Shown: in pieces, positions 29,169-40,743 of the stretch
How the letters are laid out: each line of letters opens with the position of its first letter
Position numbering within the stretch: position 1 is the first letter of the stretch
Source: Hericium rajendrae
Taxonomy: Eukaryota > Basidiomycota > Agaricomycetes > Russulales > Hericiaceae
Length of the DNA: 64,000 nucleotides
Direction: 5' to 3'
Assembly: GCA_033439255.1 (NCBI GenBank)
Contig: CM065879.1
Span: 972,501 to 1,036,500, forward strand
Made by a program: the position numbers and the translations under genes
The notes under the pieces: model-generated
Told to the model about the DNA's origin: nothing
Databases searched by the model: none
The model's input: the letters and a program-made list of their open reading frames with translations, nothing else

Positions 29169-29907
29169 TTACCAGTGCAGCCTGTGCGTCGGGCAGTGGT
29201 AGCCAGTTGGGTTCTTGAAAAGGTACTCCTGGTGATAATCCTCCGCATCGTACCAGGGCCCCGCAGGCACGATAGCGGTAACGATCTTCTGGCCCTTGGG
29301 ATCAAAGTGCTTCTTCTGCACCTCCTCCGTAATGCGGCGAGCGATGGACTCCTGCTCAGGCGTGTGGTAGAAGATAGCGGAGCGGTATTCTGGTAAGAAC
29401 GGTCAGCGTCTGGAAACGGGGGTGCACGCGGAAACACGAACGGGTTCCACTGTCGGCGCCCTGGGAGTTAACTGTGGTGGGATCGTGTGTGCGGTAGAAG
29501 TATTCTATTTAGACATTCGCGAAGATCAGTCTAACGACGTGTTGTTAAGAGAAAAAGAACGCACCGACAAGCTCATCGTATGTAACCTTACTGGGGTCAA
29601 ACTCGATCTTCAAGGCCTCGGCATGGCCTGTCTTGCCCGTGCACACATCCTGGTAACTCGGGTTCTCCACATCCTCCTTCCCACCGGTGTAACCCACGGC
29701 GGTCCGTAAGATACCCTTGTCTTCCTTGATCGGCCACTGCTTCAGGAAGATGTGCTCGACACCCCAGAAGCAGCCGGCGGCGAACGTTGCAACTTGCGAA
29801 TTAGACATGGCGAGATTGGATATGCCTCTGGACGGGTTCTGTGGGGTGTATGGGGCACCGACGAAGCTGGGAACGAGAGCTTTGAGTCTGGCAAGGACTG
29901 AGGCCAT
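29169..29907 (-). CDS. msrA: Peptide methionine sulfoxide reductase MsrA
   Basis: Three exons: 29907-29565, 29504-29442, 29389-29169; in frame, 208 residues. MsrA reduces methionine-S-sulfoxide, free or in proteins, using thioredoxin. The catalytic motif [10 protein letters not shown] has its nucleophile Cys at residue 46. Downstream are [27 protein letters not shown] and, across the introns, [20 protein letters not shown] and [10 protein letters not shown], all family landmarks. The tail [18 protein letters not shown] carries the GYxCPTH region with a C-terminal Cys. Length is normal, with about 35 extra N-terminal residues that could be a weak targeting sequence; an internal Met at residue 34 is an alternative cytosolic start. 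It is divergent from the Sds3-like gene, with starts 241 bp apart. Confidence 0.93.
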
Positions 29908-30148
29908 CGTGGACGGCAATTGCGAGCTTACGACAGGGCGCGCGACGAGCTCGTCAGCGTCATGAGTCAGCTGATTCGTCGCGTGACCGCGTGATCTTAT
30001 CTGCACGTGGGCTGTGGCGGGCGGGAACACAATTGCTCTGGGCGCCTGTCGAAGAAGAGCGCCGTCCCTTGAACAACCTCTGCTCCTTGTCCCCACCGCC
30101 GTCACCCCCCAGCCGTCGCCGTCGTCAACGGCGCCGCCACCCGCGATC
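29908..30148. promoter_or_regulatory. Shared divergent promoter of msrA and the Sds3-like gene
   Basis: Only 241 bp separate the two initiator codons. No TATA box is evident. The + strand of the right part is open but has no good start before 30149. Confidence 0.4.
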
Positions 30149-33100
30149 ATGGCTTCCATGGCTTCATCAGATCCACTCAGCTCACCCGACCCCACTCCAC
30201 CACCCCAGCCCAGACCACAAGACCCCACCACCGTCAAGAAACCAGAGGACCCAGGGCTCGATGCCGAGTCTGACCTCTCTGCCCTCTCCGACGAAGACCA
30301 GGAAGGCCAGACACCGAAGATCCTCGACGACGACGACGAGGTCGCCGAGAGCCCCGAGCCCGATGGCTCTGAGGCCGATGCGGACGATGAGCCCCACCAG
30401 CCCTCCCACTCCCGGACACGCAAGAAGAGGCGCAGTCTCGTCCCCGAGCCGATGTGGGACTGGGCATACAAACCCAAGAAGGAGGCGTCGAAGGGCAAGG
30501 ACGTCGAGCCTGAGGCCGAGGAGGAAGAGGAAGAAGAGGAGGAGCAGCCCGGCCCGCCTCGGCCGATGGAGGAAGAAGAGGACGAGGACGAGGACCCCCG
30601 ACCGTCGGGCCACCGAGGTCACCATAATCACCACCATAAACCCGCTCAGTCGCGCGTCGCGGATGAGGACCCCGACGAGGGCGAAGATGTCGAAGGCGCA
30701 CCGCCGGGGGCGGCCCGGCGGCGCGACGTCGATGAAGAAGAGTCGGTGGGAGGACAAAGCGTAGAGGAGCCCAACGAAGACGAAGAAGGCGAGTCTGAAG
30801 CCGGCGCTGACACAGATGACATGCCTCTCGTCCCGCCGGCCACCGAACGGTCAAAGCTCCCACCAGTATCCGACCCCGAAGACGAAGATGAAGCCGAGGA
30901 CGACGTCGACGTTAACATGCCCAAGCGCAGTGTGCCCGCTGAGAACGATGTGGAGAGCGAGAACGAGGACGGCGACGAGACCGCCTCGGAGGATGGCGCA
31001 GAGGACCAGGATCAAGAGGTCGACGCCGACGCCGACGTTCCCACCACCCTGACAGTGCCGCATACAAACGCTACGCCTTCGGCGATACTCACACCTGTCA
31101 ACGGCGATCTGACACCCATGGATTTGGACGTGACCGCGCCCTCTCCTGCCACTTTCGCGCCTGTAGCCCACGCCGCTGCCGTTTCATCCATCATGGCCGG
31201 CTCGGAAGTCATCGAGCCACCTTCTCCTAGTCCCTCTGTCTCATCATCGCGCTCTGCTTCTCCCTCTGAGCGCAAGAAAATGAAGACTAAAGTGAAGCCA
31301 AGCCTGGATCAAGTCGAGAAGGCGCGCGAAGCCAAGGTCATCCTTCCTGTCGAAGATGCTGAGATCGAGGCCGAGGCCGAGGGCGATGTGGAGCCTGAAG
31401 CAGAGGAAGGTGTTGCGGAAGTGGAAGGCGACCAGGAAGACATGGAGGTGGACGATCGCGACCTGGAGACCGAAGCGGATCTGCAGCCTGCGCACCGCGC
31501 GGAGGCCCTCGACGTGCTCGCAACAATCGAATTCAAGTTTGCAATGCTACGAGAGCGCGTGTATGTGGAGAAGATGGAGGCATTGGCTTGGGAGGAGAAT
31601 CTTATCGCCGACAGTGAGTAGGCCTGTCACGTCCCGACGCGTCTGTCTGACTATATGCGCGTAATTATCTAGACACGCATCCGGAGTTACTGCATCTCCA
31701 TACTGAGCTCTCGAAAAGACGCGACAAGCGGCTGGATTTGGCGGACAAGAGACGGTCATGTGAGGTTGCGAACACGCTGAAGCGCCGGCGCGCTTTTGAA
31801 GATGGCGTATGGAGCTGGTGGAAGGTGCGGGTGATGCACGTTGACTTTACTGCTGAATACTCACTCCAATTGCAGAACGCGCGAGATGAACTGCAGACCG
31901 ACATGATTGCAGAGACAAACAGGAAGCGCAGGAAATTGGAGAGAGAACGGCGTGCTGTGGAGCGGCCACAACCTGGTACGTCTGTCGAGCTCTCGCCATC
32001 GCGCTACGTCCTGAAGGGAACCACAGTGCGTCGCATACCGAACCCACCGCACGAGATTCCTGTTCCACCCACTCTGCACGACATCGTGAACAACAACCCT
32101 TTCTCGCCCATCGACGGTCACAAACGCTCGGCCAGGAACGCTGGTCCTGTGGCATACCCGACTCTGACCACCCTCACACCCTCCGAAATCGCGACGGACC
32201 TCGAGTTCCTCTACGCAAACAGACGCGGCGGGCCCTTTGGTGCTCCCATGAATATGGGCCTCAATGCACCTGGCATGCCTCTCGGCTACGAGGCACAATA
32301 CGGGATGGGCGGCGCTGGCCTCTTGGACACGTCACCGTTCGGGTCTGGCCGACACGCCCCCGCCCCTGGCTTTCCGAGACGCCAGCCGCCAGGCCCGTCC
32401 GGCCTGCATCACGAGATCATGGAGCAAGAGATGATGCCCGCGCCTGGCATGGGCCCGATGCATATGCCGCCTGGCGGGCACGTCGGTGTCGGGCCAAGCT
32501 ATATGCAGCATCCTGCTCCGGGGCCTGGGCCTGGTCCTGGACATGCACCGATCATGAGCAGGTCGATCTCACCCGTGCATGTCATGGGCGGGACGAAGGT
32601 GAATGGCTGGACTGGGCGACGGATGGGCGAAGAAGAGATGCGAGAGCGGGAGCGAGAGATGATGTATCGAGAGAACAACCGGGAGCTGGGCTTGCGGGAG
32701 GAGATGGACCGAGAAAAGGAGCGGCGCGAGCGCAACATGGACATGTCGTTCGCGCCACCATCGGTGCAGCAGCAGCAGCAGCGGATGCAGCATGCCCATG
32801 TTGGTCCCGGGCAGGTGCCACATGTCGGTCCGCATCACCACCACCATCATTTTCATCATGTCCACCACCACCATCACCCGACCACGAATCCGCCGACGCC
32901 GAATGGCATACAGGCGCCGCCGATGTCGCCGCTCCATCAGAGCCCGGGCCACAGCAACAGCCCGCGCATGCCCTCGGTGCGAGATCGGGAGCGCGAGCTG
33001 GAGATGGGACGTCCGCGTTCTGGGCCGCCGTCGACGGAAGTCATCAACCTCTCTTCGTCGTCGTCGGTGTCCAAGTTCCATCCTCCCGGCTCGGGCTCAA

Positions 33101-33861
33101 TGCCGTACTGGCGTGACGATCGCGAAGCTCCGCCGGATCCAAACTATGGTCGCGAACGGGATCGGGAGCGCGACCGTGACCGCGAACGCGTCCGTCCGCC
33201 ACCAGCGCTTGGTCCCCACGAACGCGTCATGACGCCGTTCGTGATGACGCCATCCCAGGCCGTGCAGAACAACATGCAATCGGGCGGGCGCCATCCGGCG
33301 TCGTCCGCGCCGTCGCGGCGCGGGTCGCCCGATGGCCCCTCGAGGTCAAATCCACAGAATTCCTCGTCGCACAGTCTCGCTGGCCCAAGTTCCCTGCCGC
33401 CGCGCCTCGACGCAGGCCCGTTGTCGCCTCCGCGATCCATGAACAGGCTGCCGCCCCCACCGAGTCCATCCGGTCTCGGTCTGCCGCGTTCGCCTCCGCG
33501 ACCGAACATCCCTCTACCGCCACCGCCTTACCCCGCCGGGCTGGACGGCCATTTTGCAAAAAATTCTATTGGTGTGTCGAGTCCCAGTTCGAAGGGAAAG
33601 AGTTATGTGTCGCCCTCGCCGACCAAGATGATGCACCCCGAGACGCTGGGCCGGTCGACGCCGCCGCCCCGTGCGGAGATGATGGGCCCAGCGCCGCCCC
33701 CGCGGCAGGTATCCCCTCCGCATCCGCCTGAGATGCGTGTGGGCGCTGGTCAGGCCGCGCCCCCTCCGCAGCTGACCCTGCATCGACTGCCGGGGCCGCC
33801 GGAGGGCATCGTGCCGCCGCTGTCGAGTTCTGCTGTCCCGCCTCTGGGCGACGCGTCGTGA
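30149..33861 (+). CDS. Sds3-like subunit of a Sin3/Rpd3-type histone deacetylase complex
   Basis: Two exons, 30149-31613 and 31673-33861, give 1217 residues. Residues 1-440 are highly acidic and Ser/Pro-rich, with runs such as [10 protein letters not shown] and [10 protein letters not shown]. The Sds3-like (Sds3/Dep1/BRMS1) domain follows near 450-600: [78 protein letters not shown]. The C-terminal half is low-complexity: a charged coiled coil ([16 protein letters not shown]), a Gln run, and a poly-His tract near 860. Family members hold Sin3 complexes together and support deacetylase activity. A 51-bp in-frame segment at 31976-32026 has GT..AG ends and may be an intron. The domain call is good; which paralogue (Sds3 or Dep1) is unclear. 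Confidence 0.8.
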
Positions 33862-34508
33862 CGAGGATGAGTTTCTGACGGTTTGTGGGACTGGTTGCGT
33901 GGATCGCTGTATATTTATCGTGTTATTTCATCTCAGACGGTGTTTGATATGGCTCGGAATCGTACATAGTTTAATATGATGTCTTTGGATATGAGTCGGT
34001 CTCGTTGGCGCGGGGAACTGGGTACCTTGCGCACCGCCACCGACTTCTGGCCTCGGCGTCGATCGTGAGTAAGATTCCATCTGCTATACTTTGCCCGTAA
34101 AACCAGAGCGCATATCACGAGTTTCAATTCTAGCACTGACCATCACGTATCCTTGCAGGGCCAAACCAAGGCTACCAATTCACAGCATGTGGCCCATCTT
34201 CTTATGTGGGCGTTCGGTATCGATATTCGGTCCCACCGGTCAGATCTTGTGCGTTAGCAACGCGTTTCCACGCTGGCAGCAGTTATGATGAAGTCCTGAA
34301 CGGGGCTACTGACGCCCAGTGACGCTCTTCTTCATCTCCTTACTCTTCGCTTTCACTTTCACGGGCCCGTCCCTTTTTGCAGCTAGTCTGCTTTCCACTC
34401 GTTTTCTTCGCTTTCGCATTCGTCGTCTTGCTGGCTGGGCCCAGTGGAAATGCTCTTTCGGCCGGCACTGGCAGCAGCAATTGAAGCTTCGTTGTTATCC
34501 TTGAGCAA
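33862..34508. other. Intergenic, promoter of the membrane-protein gene
   Basis: No exon recognised. Pyrimidine-rich tracts (34,310-34,420) precede the ATG at 34509. Confidence 0.4.
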
Positions 34509-37006
34509 ATGAGCTCAGTCTGTCTCTCGCAGGTTCCCATTCTTCGTTGCATTGACCTCCAACAACTCGAGTCCGGCCTGCTTCTGATCCCGCCGGGGCT
34601 GGAGCTGATATTCTCGCTGGGACTGATGATCGCTGGAGCACCGAGGGTAGGAAAGTGAGTTGTTGTAGCTTTGTGTCTGCATAGTGTAGCCCTGCGGTAT
34701 TGGTTTCCGGGAAGCTGATCTCTGGAGTTCAGGAAGCGCTTTCTCCTCGCTGCAGAGGGACCCGTGTACTTCGTGCTGGCTCTGCTCGAGTTTCTTTATC
34801 ATTTCGTCCCAGGCGTACGAGACTCGTTAAGTACGTTCAAGGTAATCGACATCGCTATCGGTGCGTGTCCCTCCAATCTTTGTTGACGTCAGATTTAAGA
34901 CCTATTTATGAATCACAGGTGCATTGTCATTCGCACCAATCCTCCTTTACACGTCCTTTCTCTTCCTCTACAAAATCACACAATTCTTTCCCGGGTTCCC
35001 TCAGCGGTTTCAGCTGCTCGGGAAGGTCTTCTCATTGGCCCTTATCCCCGTCCTTCTCATTACAAACGAATTCGCGTCCTTCATCGGAATTACCTATCGT
35101 ATGTCAGGTTTGCAGCATACCCAGATCGACTTCCTGACATCCCACGCAGGAATCGTCTCATTTCCGCCCGGGCCTCCGGTACTCGCTGTCGGGCTGGACG
35201 ACAACAGCCAGAACATACGCACATTCCTGAACAGCTTGGGGCTCGTGCTGCTTACCATCTATCAAGCCGCGACATTCTTCATCGTCCTGCTCCGCCTTAC
35301 AAAGGCCGTACTCGCGCAACGTAATATCGAGATGCACGTACGCCAGAACGAAGAGACGCACTTATTCAAAGGCACTGGCTGGATCGCCATCGGAGTCAAG
35401 CTCGGCTTCGCAGAGACGGTGATTGGCTTCGCCTCGGGAAGCTTTGGCCTGTTCTTCACACGCCGGTTTCTCAAGATGCTCTCGCGCGCCTGCCTCATCA
35501 TCGGTGTCATCAGAGGGTGAGTTTCACGCACGAATAATCGCGGTGCAAGGCGCTGACTGGTAAAACAGCCCGGACTCGCACGAGGACTTCCAGATCATGA
35601 ACCCGTCGCCCCCAGGGACTATCCAGCGCAGCTTGTCCACGCGCCAGCTCAACATCTCCAACCCGCTTCTGATCAGCAGCACCATGGTCGAGCGCGACCC
35701 CGAGCTGGGCATGCGAGCCGTCGGGCAGCCCGTCGCGACCTTTGGTCCGGGCCTCCCGCGCGCATCCTTCCAGAGCCTGATCACGCTCTCCACAACCGTC
35801 CCACCGTCCGTCGGGCCGTCGAGCGGCCCCGGGTCCGCCCAATCGCCACAGGAAATGCCGCCAGTGCCTCCGCTGCCCTTCCCACGACGGAACTCGTACG
35901 ACGGCGCGACGCACCAGCGCTCGGACTCGGGCCGCGTGACGGTGCATCAGGGCCGCAACCGCGCGCCGACGCTCGTCCTGCGGCTCTCGGACGCGCCGTT
36001 CACGAGCTACGACGCCATCATGACCGCCGGCGCGGACGGCGCGGCCGGCTTCGGTGCGAGCGGGCAGCACCCGCCCCACGCGTCGCGCTTCTCCATGAGC
36101 ACCGTCGCGACGGAGCCGCCGCCGCGGCGCAAGTACCGGCGCGCGTCCGCGAGCAGCATCACGTCCGACTCGCGCGAGTACGTGCGCAATCTCTCGCAGA
36201 GCTTCCCGAACCTGCCGCCGCGCGTGACGGGCAAGTTCCGCGGGTCCGTGCTCGGCGTCGTCGCGGACCTCGACGAGCCCGCGGAGCCCGTCGGCATCGC
36301 GCTCGCGCGTGGGGACAGTACCGGCACTGCGCGCAGCCAGGTGAGCCAGGACAGCCGCGTCGCGCGTAAGCCGCCGCCGACGTACGAGGAGTCGCTCCGC
36401 GATGAGGCCGAGGCCGAGGACGAGGGCGAGAGCCAGGAGCTCGAGGTCGAGGGGCAGGACGCCGCGGCGCTGCGCCGCCTGTCGGGACGCAGCACGTCCG
36501 GGCAATGGGTCTCGCCCGCCGCTACTCCCGCCGAGCACTCGCCGCTCAAGCTCGACATCGACGACTACCGCCGCGGCCGCGGGACCGCGAAGCTCCGGCG
36601 CGCGAGCTCGGGCCGCACGCGGAGCAAGACGCCCACGGCGGGGAAGACGCCCGTGACGCCGGGCGCGCTGGACATCGACTGGATCGCGAACCCCGAGATC
36701 GGGTCCGAGGCGGAGGAGGCGTGGCGCCGCTCGTCGCGCTCGCGCGTCGAGCGCATCAAGACTGTCGGGCGCGCGCCGCAGCACCGCACGCCGCCGCCGA
36801 CGGCGGATCCGTATGCGTACGCGCGCGGGAGCGTCGCGGCGGAGACGGGGCTGCTGCCGCAGATTGGGCTGAAAGACGGGGATGGGGAGGGGATGGAGGG
36901 CGCACCGGGTCTGGTGCGCCAGGATTCGGGGGTGCTGGGTGTTGAGGACAGCGAGATGGTGAAGAGCGAGATGGTGAAGCGCCACGGTCGTGGTTCATCA
37001 GCGTGA
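34509..37006 (+). CDS. Multispan membrane protein with long disordered tail, function unknown
   Basis: Four exons: 34509-34654, 34733-34860, 34919-35516, 35569-37006; 769 residues. The first 290 residues contain about six to seven hydrophobic segments (LLLIPPGLELIFSLGLMIAG, VYFVLALLEFLYHFV, APILLYTSFLFLYK, LALIPVLLI, LGLVLLTIYQAATFFIVLL, ETVIGFASGSFGLFF, ACLIIGVI). A cytosolic-type tail of about 480 residues follows, rich in Ser, Pro, Arg and acidic patches (PPPTYEESL, DEAEAEDEGESQELEVEGQD). PPPTYEE resembles a PPxY motif for WW-domain ubiquitin ligases; that role is inference. The pattern matches unnamed basidiomycete membrane proteins; I do not recognise a named family. The final exon is unusually GC-rich (about 36,000-36,850). 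Confidence 0.8.
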
Positions 37007-37228
37007 TCTCTGTCGACAGATTTATGACGGTTGCTGTCTATGTGCTGCATCGCAGGTCGTTGTTGTTGTTTCTTTAAATTATAGGATATACTTTCCGTGG
37101 TTTGTACTTGGTTTCTGCTATGCTGACATGAGATTCTTTGAGAGGCACATGCGAGAAGAGCATATAATCCTGAATAAGATATAGGTATACTAAGTACAGA
37201 ATGAACACGAAATACGATACACGGGCGG

Positions 37229-38499
37229 TCAGTTCTAGAGTATATAATCGTTAGAAGCGACTCCAACAACAGAACTAAGCAGTTACACACCTCAGGTATT
37301 CTGAAAATGGTGATTTCCTGGAATAATAGACGTTGAGAATGAGCACGTCAGTAGCAGCACAGCAGACGAACCTGTTGCTTAAAGTAGCGTCGGTTCTCTT
37401 CGTCGACTAGCACGAGGTTGAGGTAATACCGAGTACTGAACTTCTTGTTCACGTCTCGGAAAGTTGGTGTCAACTCGAAGCCACCGAGAAACAGGCGGAT
37501 CGGAATTGTTTCCCCTGTCGTTCCGTGAGCTAACAATTCCTGGATGCAGACATGAGAAGATACTCACCTCGCACGGGTGCACCGTCCATGATTTCAAACT
37601 TGGTAATCGTCTCGCTCTCGTTGTACTGGTTCGGCGGAGATCCAGTTGTCTCGCGTCGGATGATGGACAGCTCCATATGCTTGATCTTTATGCGCACAAG
37701 AAGGAAGTATATCTTGCCTACGATCACGTCCTTCAAATGGTACCTACGCATGTGGCGACTTGAGTTCAAACGCAAAAATGGTCGTCAATGGTACGCACTT
37801 CGACTTGTTGTACTCAAACTCTATGTGCAAGCAGTCTTCAATTCCAACTTCCATTTTGATAGAGTTGTTGCTGTCTGGGGGCATGCGGAACGAGTGAACC
37901 CAGAGATCCTTCTCCTTCGTCACGTCGGCCATCCGCCGCGATATCGTTACACGTATGAAATACCTGGCTCCGTGTTGACGATGCTTGCCAATAACATGAA
38001 TGTATGAGACGTACCTCAGCTTCACATTGATGCCCACATAACTTTCGAACTGCTTTTCCACATTCTTGAACAGAAAGTCGTATGTTTGTGCTTGCCGCAT
38101 TTCTCCCGGCGCTGCCAATTCTTGCGACAGGGACAGAAACTCGTGATGGTGGCCGCGATCATAGAACAGTTCTTAATGCGTATCCATTCAGACATCCTGC
38201 AAGTGACTAAATGATGTACAAGCTCACCAATGCTCCCAACAAATTCGACCTTAATCCCGTCATGCGCTAGCTTCTTGCCATCTCGGACCCGTATCGTGAC
38301 CTGTGCATGCTGTCATGAGAAATACATGTCCTGGTATGACTCGACTACGCACCTGCCCCGAAACAGAGTCGCCATCATAGTACACCGGGCAGGAAATGAC
38401 ACGGTCTTTCTCGCCTTTCGTATCGACCTTCTTCCGTACGTCCTCTCCGTCCAGCCGTATATCGACGTCCACGGGCGAGGCAAAGAAGTAAGCTGCCAT
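37229..38499 (-). CDS. VPS26: Retromer subunit Vps26
   Basis: Eight exons: 38499-38353, 38300-38228, 38171-38015, 37963-37799, 37743-37568, 37514-37372, 37317-37291, 37234-37229; 297 residues, the usual length. The arrestin-like fold is clear: [123 protein letters not shown] and RGETIPIRLFLGGFELTPTF. Vps26 joins Vps35 and Vps29 and helps sorting nexins return cargo from endosomes to the Golgi or plasma membrane. The end is inferred: the last intron (GTGTGT donor, CTAAC branch, TAG acceptor) leaves a final exon of one Asn codon plus stop; without it the frame runs on antisense into the neighbouring gene. Its 3' end is convergent with the membrane-protein gene, about 220 bp apart. Confidence 0.93.
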
Positions 38500-39001
38500 G
38501 TTGCTTCAGTAGAGTGCAGAACCGGGTACGATAGGCCTGGTGTTCAACGCTATGATGAAGAGGTTGCCCTTTGTTCAGAAAGATGGATATGTTCGCTGCG
38601 TGGAGGGAAAGGATGGTTCCAAGCTGACGACCGTAGATGGCTGTCCGAATAAGTAAACTCCCTTGCCATTTCGGGTGCCCGGCGCTTCGGTCTGTACGTT
38701 GACGTTCTTTCTTCCTTTCAATTCAACCTGCTCACACACAGCAGCCTTTCTATCTAGAAACTACTGGTCATCTAGATTCTAGGCAGCAGTAGTAAGTTCA
38801 AGATTTGCTTGTTGTGACTGTATCTGAGATCTTGATCCCTCTATATCGCTTACATATTTTCCCTTAGGTTTGTCGGATCCGTGAATCGCTGCAGGATTAG
38901 TTGGAGACAAGATGCATCCTCATTTTTGCTTATACCACTGCGAGATAGTGCACATATGTCCGAAGAGCTGAGACTTGAAAGGCTAGGTAAGCCATTGACT
39001 T
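38500..39001. other. Intergenic, Vps26 promoter side
   Basis: No exon recognised; AT-richer than the flanks. Presumably contains the minus-strand VPS26 promoter. Confidence 0.4.
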
Positions 39002-40640
39002 ATGCATGATAGGCTCACATTATCTCCTGCTTCCGACAAGGAAATCGCAAGAAACGGTCACGCGGTCGAGAGAGAACGTCGACAGTTTCTCCTTGAGTTA
39101 CAGAGCGCCACTTCGTCAGTCATCGCGCACGATTTCAAAGATCGCATCAACGCGCTTACACCCGCCACTAGAGCACTATCAGAGATCCTATGCTGCGTTT
39201 TCTCTCTTCTAGACATACCGGCAGCGTAACATGTCCTCCCGCATCTCGGAGACACTCATGACAATCCGATTCATGCTGAAAAACTTGGCTGACTTGCCGT
39301 GACTCACGTCTGCCATCGCTGGCGGTGCATCGCCATCGAAAATGCCGTTCTTTGGAAGTATGCCACCTTTGCTCTCGGCAGGCGATGGGCGGGGTGCATG
39401 CTGGTGCATGCCATCACGCTCTATGCAGGTCCCTGTCCAGATTGATGCATTCCTGGGTTCAGATGTAACTGGAACGGAGCACCATAAAGACGGGGAGCTC
39501 AGAGCTCGACAACTCTCTCACACCGCGGACCTTCGAGTTAGAGCTCGCACTCACTGCGACTCTATGCAGAATTGCTTAAACGCACTTACCACTCCTGCGC
39601 CGATGCTGGGCGTGCTCAATGTATGCAATATCTGATAGGAGATTTAATGAGGTTTGTACCCGGAAGATGTAACCTGGATCCCAGCCAAGCTCTTCGACGG
39701 CCATGCACGTGTCTCCACGGCCTCAATCTCATCTATGAGTTCATTCTCTGGCCAAAATTCTCACCCACTTTCTTCCAAGGCCTCAAGGTCTTATCACTCA
39801 AAACTCATCTCAGATTCCCAGACCTGAATTCGTACTGGCTTCTCGCCTTCTCCGAATTTCTGGGTGTTTTGGAAGCCGCTATCAATTTACACGCACCCGA
39901 TATCCACGGGTATCTGCCCAGCGCCGATGCTCACCGGGACATGGTGGCGACGAACAACACGTTCATCGCTCGAACTATCAGTCTTCACCACGTCCGTGGG
40001 ATTCAGTTCACTGGGCCAATGGCCGATATTGCACTCCCTTTAAGCCACCTCGACACGCCATGAAAAACACATTCCTCTGAATGTGGCTGAGAGTCCGAGA
40101 AGCCATTCTCGACGAAACGCTTAACTTTTTTCCTCGCTTTACACACATATCTGTCCTCTCAGCAAGACAGTCCGTTCTTCGTGGACAGGCTCCACATCAA
40201 GCAGCGCATCAACGGTCTGGGCGTCTTGTTCATCCTGCACACGGCACAGCAGGCCGAGTTGCGCACCGTGCTCAATTTCCTTTGGCGGGACGTGGGCATC
40301 GCGTCCACGCTGCTCCAGCAGTTTTTCACAACTGAATTTCGGCCCTATCCGGACCATCAAGTGTCTTACGCTGCAGGGCAGTTCGTTCGGAGAGGTAGCT
40401 CCTGTCCTCGGTCCGAGCACCAACCACGGGACGGCGGAGACACCCGACATCCACTGCCTGGATATGTTCCAGCTCGCTTTCACGAGCGGCATTTGGACCA
40501 GCTTCTTGGAGGCATCGCGAGAACGCAAGGCGTCCCGCTCCCCGCTTCGGAAACTGACGTTGCACAGGTGCTCGGACATCAGCACTACACCTCATGCGCC
40601 GCCCTGCGAGGAGCAATTCGGGAGTCGAAACAAGCACATC
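39002..40640 (+). pseudogene. Decayed or poorly resolvable F-box/LRR gene
   Basis: A likely F-box remnant lies at 39,140-39,225: RINALTPATRALSEILCCVF. Leucine-rich pieces follow in different frames: FQGLKVLSLKTHLRFPDLN and HHVRGIQFTGPMADIALPLS at 39,770-40,060, then MFQLAFTSGIWTSFLEASRE and SPLRKLTLHRCSDI at 40,460-40,590. Between 39,229 and 39,570 and again near 40,063-40,180 no clean splice pattern joins them; stops interrupt each frame. The order matches an F-box protein, so this is a degraded gene or one with introns I could not place. It is convergent with the acid phosphatase gene. Confidence 0.5.
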
Positions 40641-40743
40641 TCCTCCTCAGAGACAAAGAGCATCATAATCATCATCGGTGCGGAGTATAATAATATCCTC
40701 ATGAATTTCATAGGTAGACATCGAGAAATTGGGCAAACATGAC

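Noticed and set aside
29991-30863. Frames of about 190-260 residues overlapping the Sds3-like gene on both strands
   Set aside because: Basic Arg/Ser-rich shadows of the acidic reading frame. The Sds3-like domain fixes the true frame.
35510-36985. A 491-residue minus-strand frame opposite the last exon of the membrane-protein gene
   Set aside because: The + strand has the spliced model with membrane helices. The minus frame is Arg/His/Leu-rich shadow sequence of GC-rich codons.
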